A stretch of 64,000 nucleotides of DNA from Lachnospiraceae bacterium C10. GTDB taxonomy: Bacteria; Bacillota; Clostridia; Lachnospirales; Lachnospiraceae. Positions 16,580-25,418 of the stretch are shown one piece after another; within the stretch, counting starts at the first letter, position 1; each line of letters starts with the position of its first letter. The position numbers and the translations under genes are program-made. The stretch covers positions 62,001 to 126,000 of the forward strand of contig FMTN01000010.1 of NCBI GenBank assembly GCA_900100095.1, given 5' to 3'. Under the pieces are notes generated by a model. That model made no database searches. It worked only from the letters and a program-made list of their open reading frames with translations, and was not told the origin of the DNA.

Positions 16580-18205
16580 CTAATTCACATCGGAAAACAG
16601 CTGACGCTTTCGCTCGATCATGTCATCAATTCGTTCGATATAGGTCTTAATATCCTTCACATTCTCACAACGGGTAATCTGTGTATCTCCGGTAACCGGA
16701 TCGATACGTACCTTCTTACATGCTGCTCCTGCTCCGATTGCCAGAATATCCTCACGCTCTTCCATAATCAGGATGTTATACAATCCCTCTTTTCCCGGCT
16801 TAGAAAATCCTACATTCTCCATGTTACCGGCCATATTCTTCTGCCGGTACAGATAGTAAGGATTCATACCAAGGGTGGATGCCGCCTCATAGGAAGCTAA
16901 CATAATTTCATCGGAGTTAGTATAAGTATAATCCTGATACTTATCCCATTCAAGATTCAGTCTGGCCGATGTCTTAAGCGCAAGGGAATGAACCGTCAGA
17001 TTCTCCGGATCCATGGCTACGACCTCATTGAGAGTGTGCTGCATATCCTGCGGGCTTTCTCCCGGAAGACCGAGAATCACATCCATATTGATGCAATCAA
17101 ATCCCACCTGGCGTGCCAGAGCGTAGGCCACCCGGATATCTTCCACACTGTGATGGCGACCGATCAGATCCAGAGTCTTTTGATTCATCGTCTGCGGATT
17201 AACCGAAATCCGGTGAACGCCATGCGCCTTTAATACCTTTAACTTATCGAGGGTGATTGAATCCGGCCGTCCTGCTTCTACGGTGAATTCCTTCAGATAA
17301 GACAGATCCAGCTTCTTCTCGATATAGGTCAGTACCTCATCCAGCTCCACCGGACCAAGGGCTGTCGGTGTTCCTCCGCCGAAATAGATGCTGTCAAGAC
17401 GTCTTCCGGCAAAATGCTCCGCTGCAAAATCAATTTCCTTCTCAAGGGAAGCCACATAAGCCGGAACCATATGGCGGTAGGCACCGATCGCATGGGAGGA
17501 AAAAGAGCAGTATAAGCAGATCGACGGACAGAACAGCACGCCAAGGTAGAGGGAATATCCCTTCCCCTGAAGATTAAGGGATGGATCTCTCGCAAAGTCC
17601 TCCTCTGTTGCATTCGGAATCCGGGATAAAACATGATGCTCCAGTCCTGTGATCTTGAGGGTCTGCCTGATCTTCTCATCTGTGGTACGGTAATTTCGCT
17701 TCATGAAGTCTGTGATAAAGGCAGCGTCTTCTCCTTTTTCCTTCAGCTCAAGAGCTTTCTTCGTCGGACGGATTCCGGTCTGGGCTCCCCATGGAAGTTC
17801 TCTTCCTGTTACCTTCACCAGAAGATCATAGGCTGCGCGCTTCACCCCGTTTTTCTTTGCAGAGCGAAGAGCCATGGCCTTCCAGTTCTCATCATAGGAG
17901 GCCTTCTTCAGCTGAACCGGAGTAAAATCCGATGCATCCATCTCCTGCTGATAAGGGAAGGCTACATGCTCCTCCTTACCATCCACGCAAAGAGACATGG
18001 TCACATTCCCATCCTCTTCCGGTACAAAGACCTTCATAGAGGCTGTTACTGCCTCCTCTTCTCTCTGTCGCTTCTCCTCGGTACTCTCTCTTCCCAGGAG
18101 AATGCCATCTGCATAAATGCACAGTCTTTCCTTCGGAAAAAAGGACCGCATCAGCGGCCCAATATCATTGTCATAAATTCTTCTGTTTAAAATAAGTTCA
18201 ATCAT
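16580..18205 (-). CDS. hemZ: Oxygen-independent coproporphyrinogen III oxidase HemZ
   Basis: A 541-residue radical SAM protein of the HemZ group. The cluster motif is CPSICLYC within LGVLFCPSICLYCSF, with GGGTPTALGP and a HemN-type C-terminal domain. The predicted reaction is oxygen-independent conversion of coproporphyrinogen III to protoporphyrinogen IX. Since no other haem genes are here and HemZ homologues are not all proven oxidases, the exact role is provisional. The frame can be opened at a TTG at 18241, but the conserved N-terminus MIELILNRRIYDNDIGPLM fits the ATG at 18205. A strong promoter ends only 7 nt before this ATG, so the mRNA is probably leaderless. Confidence 0.88.
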   Translation of the reverse strand: MIELILNRRIYDNDIGPLMRSFFPKERLCIYADGILLGRESTEEKRQREEEAVTASMKVFVPEEDGNVTMSLCVDGKEEHVAFPYQQEMDASDFTPVQLKKASYDENWKAMALRSAKKNGVKRAAYDLLVKVTGRELPWGAQTGIRPTKKALELKEKGEDAAFITDFMKRNYRTTDEKIRQTLKITGLEHHVLSRIPNATEEDFARDPSLNLQGKGYSLYLGVLFCPSICLYCSFSSHAIGAYRHMVPAYVASLEKEIDFAAEHFAGRRLDSIYFGGGTPTALGPVELDEVLTYIEKKLDLSYLKEFTVEAGRPDSITLDKLKVLKAHGVHRISVNPQTMNQKTLDLIGRHHSVEDIRVAYALARQVGFDCINMDVILGLPGESPQDMQHTLNEVVAMDPENLTVHSLALKTSARLNLEWDKYQDYTYTNSDEIMLASYEAASTLGMNPYYLYRQKNMAGNMENVGFSKPGKEGLYNILIMEEREDILAIGAGAACKKVRIDPVTGDTQITRCENVKDIKTYIERIDDMIERKRQLFSDVN

Positions 18206-18212
18206 AACCCTT

Positions 18213-18241
18213 ATTATAACAAGCGGTCCTTTTTTCCGCAA
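18213..18241 (-). promoter_or_regulatory. hemZ promoter giving a probably leaderless mRNA (TTGCGG-N17-TATAAT)
   Basis: Minus strand -35 TTGCGG (18236-18241) and consensus -10 TATAAT (18213-18218), spacer 17 nt. Only seven bases (AAGGGTT) separate the -10 from the ATG at 18205, so the start of transcription should fall on or next to that ATG. Confidence 0.65.
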
Positions 18242-18250
18242 TTACTATTC

Positions 18251-20167
18251 TTACGATTCAAACGGTTCCACCAGAGGAATCTCCCTTCTCATTCCCACGG
18301 AATCATAGTACCGGTGTGCTATAAAAAACCGTTCGCCCTGACGAAGAATCCTTGTATTCTCATATCCGTAGTAGGTTAAGAGCTTTTGCTTTTTGCAGAC
18401 AAAGGTATGACGGTCTTCCTCCCAACGGAAAAGAAGGACCTGCTTTTCCTCTGTTCGATTCGAGCTGCCTGTAAAGCCAAACAGCCCTCTTTTCACATCT
18501 GCAAAAACGCTCTTGTAATCGTATTGCGCGTCACTTGCATACAAGTCTTTTAAAACCTTGACTCCGATCACCTCCGGCTTCAGTGGATCTGCCACATCAT
18601 ACATGGTAAGCTTTACGCCCCGGTTCTCTCCGGTGGTCGGATCCGTCTCAAGTCCGATTCCAAGAAGCCGGTTCTCTCCGAAAGGATGGAGATAATCTGC
18701 AAAACCGGTCACCTTAAGTTCCCCTTTCATCACCGGATTCTCAGGATCACTGACATCAATAACAAACAAAGGATCCGTATTATGATAGGTCACACAATAA
18801 ATCAGATTCCCAAGACAGCGGGCTGCATAGATCTCCTCCCCTTTCGCAAATCCTTCAATTCCTCCTGTCTGTTCCATCTTCTCATCAAACACCGTCAACC
18901 GGTTTCGGGACTCCTCTTCCCAGGAGGTACTTAATACTCTAAGATATCCATCCTGTTCATTGATCGCAAAGGTATCCAGTATCGCTCCGGTTACCTTCGC
19001 CATTCCCACTCCGTTCAGATAGCCGTCCCGGTAGGTGAACTTGGTTATTTTTGTTTTCTCGCTTTCCTTATCATATTCCTCTTCGTACAGATAGAGAGCA
19101 TTCTCTCCCATGTAGACACTGACCCCATGGTTCATAATCACCATCTGATCAATGGAATCTTCCGGATGATCCAGAGCAAAGGAGGATACCACGTATTCTG
19201 TTCCTGCCTCCGGCCGTACATAGAACCGGTCACAGGCAATCCTCTTTCCGTTGATTTCCGGAATCACCTGCTGCCTTTTCTCCTTTTTCCAGAAGGCTTC
19301 AACTGCAAGGTAACGGTTTGTAAAAAGATAAAAGATACCGTCCTTGATTCTTGCATCCTCATAATATCCGGGCTGCTGATAGACTCCCGTCTCCTTTGGA
19401 TTGCCGGGATCTGTCACATCGTAGGATGTAACATAGGTCACACCATCCCTTCCGCCGTTTTTCTCCTTTCCCCATACCACAAGAAGCTGCCCCCGCTCCT
19501 CATCAAGGTACAGCGTATGGATTTCCCGGGGTGCGATCTTCTTCTTTACGATCTCCTTTGGCTTGCTGCCACGGATATCGTAAATGTAAAGGCAGTCCTC
19601 CATGCACTGGTAGGTATAGGAACCGTCTGTCTTGACAAAGTCTCCCTCATATACGCCCTCCGTCACCACATTCGTATCCGAATGGGAATTTGCTCCAGCT
19701 ACACCTGTCGTGTCCGTGTTCTTGACTGTGCCCTCCGTCGTAGCCTTATCCACGGTCTTCTCCCTCGAAAAATAATCCAGGCTTTTCCACAGGCTTTCCT
19801 TACGGACAGCAGCGTAGATCTCATCGTAGGATGCCGCTCTGACATAATCTCCTACAACGGCCTTACGCGCCTCTCTTTGACCGGTATCAACGGATTGCGC
19901 CTCTGTCCTGCTTTTCTCCCCGGCCCCTTCATCTGCCGGCTCTGTCAAAAGGCCTGTCATTTTAACCGTCACGCCTCCGGTTACAAGCACTGCAAAAGCT
20001 GCCGCCACGGCCAGACCCTTTTTAAAGTAAGCCGTTTTCCCAACCGGCTTCTTTTCCTCCTTCTCCTCTTTTACAGAAGAGAGGGCCTGTTCTAAAATCC
20101 TTTGCTTTTCTTCCTCCGACAGAGTGACTTGATCCATCATCTCACGATATCGTCTACGCAAAGTCAT
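18251..20167 (-). CDS. Membrane-anchored beta-propeller protein, probable anti-sigma factor
   Basis: A 638-residue protein. A cytoplasmic N-terminus of about 50 residues (MTLRRRYREMMDQV then SEEEKQRILEQAL) is followed by one transmembrane segment (about 51-67) and a long extracytoplasmic region of the Firmicute secreted beta-propeller family, with repeated blade-like motifs such as YDVTDPGNPKE, IDVSDPENPVM and YDVADPLKPEV. The gene starts inside the end of the ECF sigma gene (14-nt overlap). Its N-terminal helices resemble those of other ECF-linked membrane regulators. I infer that it holds the sigma factor and senses an outside ligand. AAGGAGG sits unusually close (3-4 nt) to the ATG. Confidence 0.85.
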   Translation of the reverse strand: MTLRRRYREMMDQVTLSEEEKQRILEQALSSVKEEKEEKKPVGKTAYFKKGLAVAAAFAVLVTGGVTVKMTGLLTEPADEGAGEKSRTEAQSVDTGQREARKAVVGDYVRAASYDEIYAAVRKESLWKSLDYFSREKTVDKATTEGTVKNTDTTGVAGANSHSDTNVVTEGVYEGDFVKTDGSYTYQCMEDCLYIYDIRGSKPKEIVKKKIAPREIHTLYLDEERGQLLVVWGKEKNGGRDGVTYVTSYDVTDPGNPKETGVYQQPGYYEDARIKDGIFYLFTNRYLAVEAFWKKEKRQQVIPEINGKRIACDRFYVRPEAGTEYVVSSFALDHPEDSIDQMVIMNHGVSVYMGENALYLYEEEYDKESEKTKITKFTYRDGYLNGVGMAKVTGAILDTFAINEQDGYLRVLSTSWEEESRNRLTVFDEKMEQTGGIEGFAKGEEIYAARCLGNLIYCVTYHNTDPLFVIDVSDPENPVMKGELKVTGFADYLHPFGENRLLGIGLETDPTTGENRGVKLTMYDVADPLKPEVIGVKVLKDLYASDAQYDYKSVFADVKRGLFGFTGSSNRTEEKQVLLFRWEEDRHTFVCKKQKLLTYYGYENTRILRQGERFFIAHRYYDSVGMRREIPLVEPFES

Positions 20168-20636
20168 ACACCTCCTTCAACACGGCTTTTAACTTCTGCC
20201 GGCCCCGGCGCAACAGACTTCGAACGGTGGACTCTCTTTGTCCGAGAATCTCAGCGATTTCCCGACTGGAGTAACCTTCCTGATAATACAGATGGATCAC
20301 CCTCCTGTACTTATCCGGAAGATCCGAAACTGCATCCCATACAACGGAATAATCCTCACATTCCCGGGCAATCAGTTCCTCTCGTAATTCCTCTCCGGTT
20401 CTCAATCTGTTATAGGCGATCTGATTCTTACACAGATTCGATGTAACCCGCAAAAGCCATGCCTTCTCATGCTCAAGACTCTCAAACACCGGCGCTTTCT
20501 TAAGATAACGAACCAGAACTTCCTGCACGATATCTTCCGCACCTTCCCGTTCCTTAAGATAGACATAAGCATACCGAAAAAGCATATCGCCATATTCTTC
20601 TAAAATCCGCTGTGCATTTTCTCGAATTTCATCCAT
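20154..20636 (-). CDS. ECF-type RNA polymerase sigma factor
   Basis: A 160-residue sigma-70 family protein of ECF type. Region 2 (about 14-75) contains YVYLKEREGAEDIVQEVLVR and AWLLRVTSNLCKN. Region 4 (about 100-155) contains LPDKYRRVIHLYYQEGYSSR, EIAEILGQRESTVRSLLRRG. It overlaps the beta-propeller gene by 14 nt, indicating coupled expression as sigma plus membrane regulator. A candidate ECF-type promoter (TGCAAC-N17-TGTATA) lies just upstream, so it may be autoregulated. The RBS is GGGGGGAT. Its regulon is unknown. Confidence 0.92.
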   Translation of the reverse strand: MDEIRENAQRILEEYGDMLFRYAYVYLKEREGAEDIVQEVLVRYLKKAPVFESLEHEKAWLLRVTSNLCKNQIAYNRLRTGEELREELIARECEDYSVVWDAVSDLPDKYRRVIHLYYQEGYSSREIAEILGQRESTVRSLLRRGRQKLKAVLKEVYDFA

Positions 20637-20674
20637 TGTTATCCCCCCGTTGCAACCAAGGTCCTTTCACTTTA

Positions 20675-20703
20675 TATACAGTTGAAGAAGGTAATATGTT
20701 GCA
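20675..20703 (-). promoter_or_regulatory. Candidate ECF-type promoter for the sigma/beta-propeller operon
   Basis: Minus strand TGCAAC (20698-20703) and TGTATA (20675-20680) are 17 nt apart. TGCAAC/TGAAAC is a common -35 for ECF sigma factors of Firmicutes. A second TTGCAAC lies at 20650-20656, near the RBS. The site overlaps the last base pairs before the MBL gene end at 20709. Confidence 0.4.
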
Positions 20704-20708
20704 GATTA

Positions 20709-21395
20709 TTATGCGTAGGGATTATATTCTTTTTCAAGTCCGATGGTGGTCTCACTGTCATGTCCCGGATAGACTCTGGTGTGATCCGGCAACACCAGAA
20801 GCTTGCTTCGAATGCTTTGCACAATCTGTGACATGCTTCCCCCAGGGAAATCCGTCCGTCCAACGCTCTGGCAAAAAAGTGTATCACCGGAGAATAAAAA
20901 ATTCTCGCGCGGCATATAAAAACAGCATCCACCCGGTGTGTGACCCGGCGTTGCAATCACTTTTATTTTGATTCCCATGATGGACAGTTCCTCCCCATCT
21001 CTGACATAGTGATCCACAACAGAAGAATAATCTTTTGCCTCCCGTCCCATTCCATAACTTAAATTCACTGAAGGATCCTTCAGGGTCTTCTCCTCCTCCT
21101 TCAGGATGTAAGCCGGCAAACGATGAGTGTGGCTTTCTCCGTCACTTTCTTCCAACTCCAGTTCCTTTGCATGATCGTTGGCATATTCCTGCAACGCCGC
21201 AACACCTTCCACATGATCGAAATGTCCGTGTGTCAGAAGGATGGCTTTCGGATGATATCCTCTTTTTACCATGTGCTCACCGATGGCAGCCCCGCTGTCC
21301 CCCGGATCCACCACGATACAATCACGGCTTGTCGGGTGATATAAAATATAACAATTCGTTGCAACCGGTCCCACTACAATACATTCTAATTCCAT
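20709..21395 (-). CDS. MBL-fold metal-dependent hydrolase (glyoxalase II-like)
   Basis: A 228-residue metallo-beta-lactamase-fold hydrolase with the metal motif THGHFDH, a following ATPGHTPGG histidine, the bridging-aspartate region FSGDTLF, and a C-terminal GHDSETTIG. The N-terminus MELECIVVGPVATNCYIL is typical of hydroxyacylglutathione-hydrolase-like proteins of Firmicutes. The substrate is uncertain. An insert of about 45 acidic residues sits after the first metal motif (about 75-120). The open frame reaches 21527, but the ATG at 21395 has AGGAGAGG upstream and matches family starts. It lies downstream of relA, past a hairpin. Confidence 0.88.
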   Translation of the reverse strand: MELECIVVGPVATNCYILYHPTSRDCIVVDPGDSGAAIGEHMVKRGYHPKAILLTHGHFDHVEGVAALQEYANDHAKELELEESDGESHTHRLPAYILKEEEKTLKDPSVNLSYGMGREAKDYSSVVDHYVRDGEELSIMGIKIKVIATPGHTPGGCCFYMPRENFLFSGDTLFCQSVGRTDFPGGSMSQIVQSIRSKLLVLPDHTRVYPGHDSETTIGLEKEYNPYA

Positions 21396-21435
21396 GTTTT
21401 CCTCTCCTCTTTTTAATTGATACAATTGCCTCATT

Positions 21436-21470
21436 AAAATAGGACAGGGAATATAAATCCCCTGTCCTAT
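21436..21470 (-). terminator. Intrinsic terminator at the relA stop codon
   Basis: ATAGGACAGGG (21439-21449) / CCCTGTCCTAT (21460-21470), 11-bp perfect stem with a 10-nt loop, followed by TTTTAA on the minus strand. The stem begins within the relA stop codon. The short T run suggests partial read-through into the MBL gene. Confidence 0.65.
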
Positions 21471-23806
21471 CAGCCTGTTGTTCTTTGAATATCTATAACA
21501 GAATCGATGAGCTTGATTCGGTCGCAAATGGAACGGAGTTCATCCTTCCCCTTGACACCGAAGGAAAGATCAATCGTTGCCACACCCTGCTTACTGGTTC
21601 TGGAATGCAGCGTCTTAATATCAATATCATGTTCCGTTAATACCTTACTGATATCAACCAACAGTCCGGTACGGTTGTTACCGTAGATCCGGATCTCAGC
21701 CGTGAAGGATTCCTTACGTTGTGCCTGAAGGAATTCCGGCTGCCATTCCGCTTCGATCAGTCGGCTCTTCTCATCATTCGGAAGATTCATCATATTGATA
21801 CAATCGGTTCTGTGAATGGAGACACCGCGTCCTCTTGTCACAAATCCTACAATCTCATCTCCCGGCACCGGGGAACAGCACTTAGAGAAACGTACCGAAA
21901 CATCGTAAAGACCCTTTACAATGATTCCGTTCTTACTCTTATGATGATCTGCTGCTGTCGTATGATCCTTATCCACATCTGCATCCACCGTGGCATGTGC
22001 CGCGAGAATATCCGCATCCGTAACGGTAAGAGGATGATCCTTTCGATAAGCATCCATCATACGGTTCACAACCTGTCCCTCTTTCAGACTGGCCTGTCCG
22101 ATTGCCGCAAGTACGGCATTCCAGTCATGGAAGCCGTAACGACGGATCACCCGTTCCTGATACTTCGGCTTATTGATCAGTCCAAGATCCACGCCCTTAC
22201 TCTTAGCGCTTTCCACTAAAAGTTCGCTTCCCTTGGAAACATTTTCTTCCTTGGTGATACTGCGGAACCACTGGTTAATCTTATTCTTCGCCTGTGCAGA
22301 AGCAACCATATTCAACCAATCACGGCTTGGTCCTCTCGAATTCTGTGAAGTGATGATCTCAATTCGGTCACCATTCTGGATAATGTAATCGATCGGTACC
22401 AGCTTACCGTTGACTTTGGCACCTACCATTTTATTACCGACAGCAGAATGAATGCTGTAGGCAAAATCAATCGGATTCGAACCTGTCGGAAGATTCTTCA
22501 CGTCTCCACTCGGTGTAAAACAGAATACTGTATCAGAAAAAAGATTCAGATCGTTCTTAAGAAGAGAAACAAATTCCCTGTTATCTGACATATCCTGCTG
22601 CCACTCTAAGATCTGTCGCAACCAGGAAAGCTTGGCTTCCTCACCGTTAACGGTAGCGCCTTCTCCGCTCTCTTTGTACTTCCAGTGCGCTGCAATTCCG
22701 TATTCTGAGGTACGATGCATCTCAAAGGTACGAATCTGAATCTCAAACGGTGTTCCGTTCGGTCCGATCAGTGTCGTATGAAGGGACTGATACATGTTCG
22801 GCTTCGGCATAGCGATATAATCCTTAAACCGTCCCGGTATCGGCGTATAGAGTTCATGAATGACACCCAGTGCCGCGTAACAGTCTTTGACATCATCCAC
22901 GATAATACGGATCGCAAAAAGATCATAGATTTGATCCAATGTCTTATGCTGATTCACCATCTTCTTATAGATGCTGAAAAAATGCTTGGCTCTTCCCTCT
23001 ATGTTGGCATTAATTCCGGCGCTTTCGATATGATGGCGCACTTCATCCGTCAGACGTTGCACGTATTGATCACGCTCCATCTTACGGGAGGCAATCTTCT
23101 CCACCAGATCATAATACGCCTGAGGCTCAAGATATTTTAAAGCCAGATCATCCAGTTCGATCTTGATTCGGGAAATACCAAGACGCTGGGCAAGAGGAGC
23201 ATAAATCTCCATGGTCTCTCTTGCCTTCTCTCGCTGCTTCTCCGGCCGCATGTATTTAAGAGTACGCATGTTATGCAGGCGATCCGCAAGCTTAATGATG
23301 ATGACCCGGATATCCTTGGCCATGGCAAGGAACATCTTACGGAGATTCTCTGCCTGTACCTCGACCTTATCTGCATCAAAAGGGAGCTGGCCGAGCTTTG
23401 TAACACCATCTACAAGCTCTGCCACTTCTTCTGAGAATTCCTCAATGATCTCCTCTCTTGTCATGACGGTATCTTCCACCACATCATGCAAAAGTCCCGC
23501 CGCAATGGTTTCCTTGTCCATCTCTAAATCCGCAAGGATCATTGCAACGCAAAGCGGATGAATGATATAAGGCTCTCCGGACTTTCTCTTCTGCTCCCTG
23601 TGGGCTTCGTCCGCAATACGGTAAGCCTTCTCAATCATCGTAATGTCCGCATTCGGATGATACCGGCGAACACGGTGAATCAGCTCATCATACAAAACCT
23701 GAGGGTCTTCAAAATCATGAGTCGGTACCACGCTTCGATTCGGCTTCGAAATGCGCTCCTCTAGCTGTTCAAAATCTTCAGATGTAACGTTTGAGACACC
23801 CGGCAT
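21470..23806 (-). CDS. relA: RelA/SpoT bifunctional (p)ppGpp synthetase/hydrolase
   Basis: A 778-residue Rel protein controlling the stringent response. In order it has the HD hydrolase domain (GLLHDVVEDT with later ADRLHNMRTL), the synthetase domain (about 230-370; DLFAIRIIVDDVKDCY and YQSLHTTLIGP), the TGS domain, a zinc-finger-like region (SKCCSPVPGDEIVGFVTRG) and a C-terminal ACT domain. Both catalytic domains look intact. The frame is open to 23836, but the ATG at 23806 follows AGGAGGGG and is the better start. It has its own sigma-A promoter. Confidence 0.96.
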   Translation of the reverse strand: MPGVSNVTSEDFEQLEERISKPNRSVVPTHDFEDPQVLYDELIHRVRRYHPNADITMIEKAYRIADEAHREQKRKSGEPYIIHPLCVAMILADLEMDKETIAAGLLHDVVEDTVMTREEIIEEFSEEVAELVDGVTKLGQLPFDADKVEVQAENLRKMFLAMAKDIRVIIIKLADRLHNMRTLKYMRPEKQREKARETMEIYAPLAQRLGISRIKIELDDLALKYLEPQAYYDLVEKIASRKMERDQYVQRLTDEVRHHIESAGINANIEGRAKHFFSIYKKMVNQHKTLDQIYDLFAIRIIVDDVKDCYAALGVIHELYTPIPGRFKDYIAMPKPNMYQSLHTTLIGPNGTPFEIQIRTFEMHRTSEYGIAAHWKYKESGEGATVNGEEAKLSWLRQILEWQQDMSDNREFVSLLKNDLNLFSDTVFCFTPSGDVKNLPTGSNPIDFAYSIHSAVGNKMVGAKVNGKLVPIDYIIQNGDRIEIITSQNSRGPSRDWLNMVASAQAKNKINQWFRSITKEENVSKGSELLVESAKSKGVDLGLINKPKYQERVIRRYGFHDWNAVLAAIGQASLKEGQVVNRMMDAYRKDHPLTVTDADILAAHATVDADVDKDHTTAADHHKSKNGIIVKGLYDVSVRFSKCCSPVPGDEIVGFVTRGRGVSIHRTDCINMMNLPNDEKSRLIEAEWQPEFLQAQRKESFTAEIRIYGNNRTGLLVDISKVLTEHDIDIKTLHSRTSKQGVATIDLSFGVKGKDELRSICDRIKLIDSVIDIQRTTG

Positions 23807-23855
23807 GGTACCCCTCCTCTCCCGTTTAAAACACACTACAAAAAATTTATCTACA

Positions 23856-23884
23856 ATTATAGAGATTCTTTTTCAAAAATTCAA
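23856..23884 (-). promoter_or_regulatory. relA promoter (TTGAAT-N17-TATAAT)
   Basis: Minus strand -35 TTGAAT (23879-23884) and consensus -10 TATAAT (23856-23861), spacer 17 nt. The predicted leader is about 40 nt. Confidence 0.75.
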
Positions 23885-23920
23885 GTCTCGCAAGCCGTTG
23901 TTCCCGGCACAGAATTTAAC

Positions 23921-24661
23921 TCAGTCCAAAAGAACCCAAAGGTCCTCTCCCGCCGCAAAGTCTGTCTTATATTTTATAAAGCCCAGTTTCGCTGCCAGGC
24001 AAACCGACGGTGTGTTGTCCGGATGGATTCTGCAATAGAACGCATGCCTGTCATAGGATCTGGCATACTCCAGAATCCCTGCGCAGATCTCAGTTCCAAG
24101 GCCCTTCCCCTGCTCTCCTGCATCCACCATGTACCCTAATTCCAGCCAGCTGTCCTCTGCATCCAGTGTAATATCAACTTCCAGCGCCCGCTCTTCCAAA
24201 CCGGCTCTTCCGATCAGTTTCCCGCTCTCTTTTGAAAAAACGTTCCACATACCAAAATCATACAGTTCATATACGTTCTTAACGTAAGTCTCTTCGTATT
24301 CTTTTTCTTCTTCGTATGGATAGAGCGGTTCGACGTAGTCGGTCATCCCTTCTCCCTGATACAGCATAAACAGTGCATCCAAATCGGCGGACGGATCCAT
24401 CTCCCGGACAACCGTCCTCTCTGTTGTAAGAATCGTAAGGGGAAGGTTATGATATCTACAGTACACTTTACGGACAAAGTCCTCCGTCAGTGCCTCCATG
24501 CTCTGTATGATAAAAGGACCACGCAGGCGCAGGCTGTCATCCTCCTCAAAGCCGATGGCCGCCATTCCTTTATGGTCCAATTCCACTCTCTCTTCTTCTG
24601 TTCGATATATAGCGACTTGATAACGCTCAAGTAATGCCTTTGGTTCACATGATATCGTCAT
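23921..24661 (-). CDS. GNAT family N-acetyltransferase with extra N-terminal region
   Basis: A 246-residue protein. The C-terminal half (about 105-245) is a GNAT acetyltransferase: WLELGYMVDAGEQGKGLGTE contains the acetyl-CoA motif QGKGLG, and the late CLAAKLGF segment matches motif B. The first 100 residues (HDIYR-like region with RLRGPFIIQSMEALTEDFV) are not part of the core fold and I do not recognise them. The acceptor substrate is unknown. It is the last gene of the long murE operon. RBS AGGAG overlaps the end of the SGNH gene. No convincing terminator follows. Confidence 0.85.
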   Translation of the reverse strand: MTISCEPKALLERYQVAIYRTEEERVELDHKGMAAIGFEEDDSLRLRGPFIIQSMEALTEDFVRKVYCRYHNLPLTILTTERTVVREMDPSADLDALFMLYQGEGMTDYVEPLYPYEEEKEYEETYVKNVYELYDFGMWNVFSKESGKLIGRAGLEERALEVDITLDAEDSWLELGYMVDAGEQGKGLGTEICAGILEYARSYDRHAFYCRIHPDNTPSVCLAAKLGFIKYKTDFAAGEDLWVLLD

Positions 24662-24669
24662 GTATTCTC

Positions 24670-25407
24670 CTATGAGGTGATTCCCTCCACCTGCTGCTTA
24701 AGAATCTGATAAATCCGCTCATACACAGCATCCTTATAATGCAGTCCATCCTGCGTCTCATAGCCCTCTGTCGTCAGAACCGTATAGTCATCCACATAAG
24801 GAATCTGCAGTTCCTCGCAAAGCGCTTTGATCTGGCTGTTAAAGCCTTCGATCTCTTCATTGGACAATCCCGGATACTGACCAACCGGCCCTACCGATAC
24901 AAGGGTTAAATCATGGCCAACCGCCAACTGCCTGTATTCTTCCATGTAGTCGTTGATGTCCACAAGGTCATTGACTCCAAGGCAGATCACATACTTGAAA
25001 TGTGTAAGTTCCGGATGGGAGGCTTCGATCTGCTGTGCCTGCACAAGTCCGTCTCTTTTCAGCCAGGACAATCCCTGACCGACCTTTGCGACAATGAAAC
25101 GGTTCGTACCGTTGTCGATATGACACACATCGTTCATTCCGACAAAACGGCTGTCGCCAATATAGATCACACCGGTATCCTCACTCAGTGGCTGCGGCAT
25201 GTTCGTTGTATTCTCTGTACTTTCCCGGGATACATTCGATCCGCTCCCACGATCTGTACCAAACAATGAGGACTTACCGTACTCTGTGTTCCCACCGGTG
25301 GTTCCGGTACTGCCTCCGCCAAGTACTTCAAAAATGATGTACCAGCTACCAGCCATAATAATAATAGAAAATAAAATCAGCAACAGGACCTGCACCATAC
25401 GTTTCAT
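24670..25407 (-). CDS. Membrane-anchored SGNH/GDSL-type hydrolase domain protein
   Basis: A 245-residue protein with an N-terminal signal anchor (about 4-28), a Gly/Ser/Thr-rich linker (about 30-75) and an extracytoplasmic SGNH-like domain. Block I is YIGDSRFVGM, block III is LGVNDLVDIND, and block V is DGLHY with the Asp/His pair. Such domains often remove acyl groups from cell-wall or carbohydrate polymers. The substrate cannot be told from sequence. It lies 11 nt after thiN and 8 nt before the GNAT gene. An esterase next to an acetyltransferase in a wall-related operon is suggestive but unproven. Confidence 0.82.
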   Translation of the reverse strand: MKRMVQVLLLILFSIIIMAGSWYIIFEVLGGGSTGTTGGNTEYGKSSLFGTDRGSGSNVSRESTENTTNMPQPLSEDTGVIYIGDSRFVGMNDVCHIDNGTNRFIVAKVGQGLSWLKRDGLVQAQQIEASHPELTHFKYVICLGVNDLVDINDYMEEYRQLAVGHDLTLVSVGPVGQYPGLSNEEIEGFNSQIKALCEELQIPYVDDYTVLTTEGYETQDGLHYKDAVYERIYQILKQQVEGITS

Positions 25408-25418
25408 AGATTTGCCTC

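Noticed and set aside
19127-20095. Plus-strand ORF of 322 codons opposite the beta-propeller gene
   Set aside because: It is an antisense shadow with low-complexity Cys/Leu/His composition, no RBS and no recognisable domain.
23885-23920. Terminator after the GNAT gene
   Set aside because: GCCG/CGGC is only 4 bp and the following bases are not a T run, so it is not a convincing terminator.
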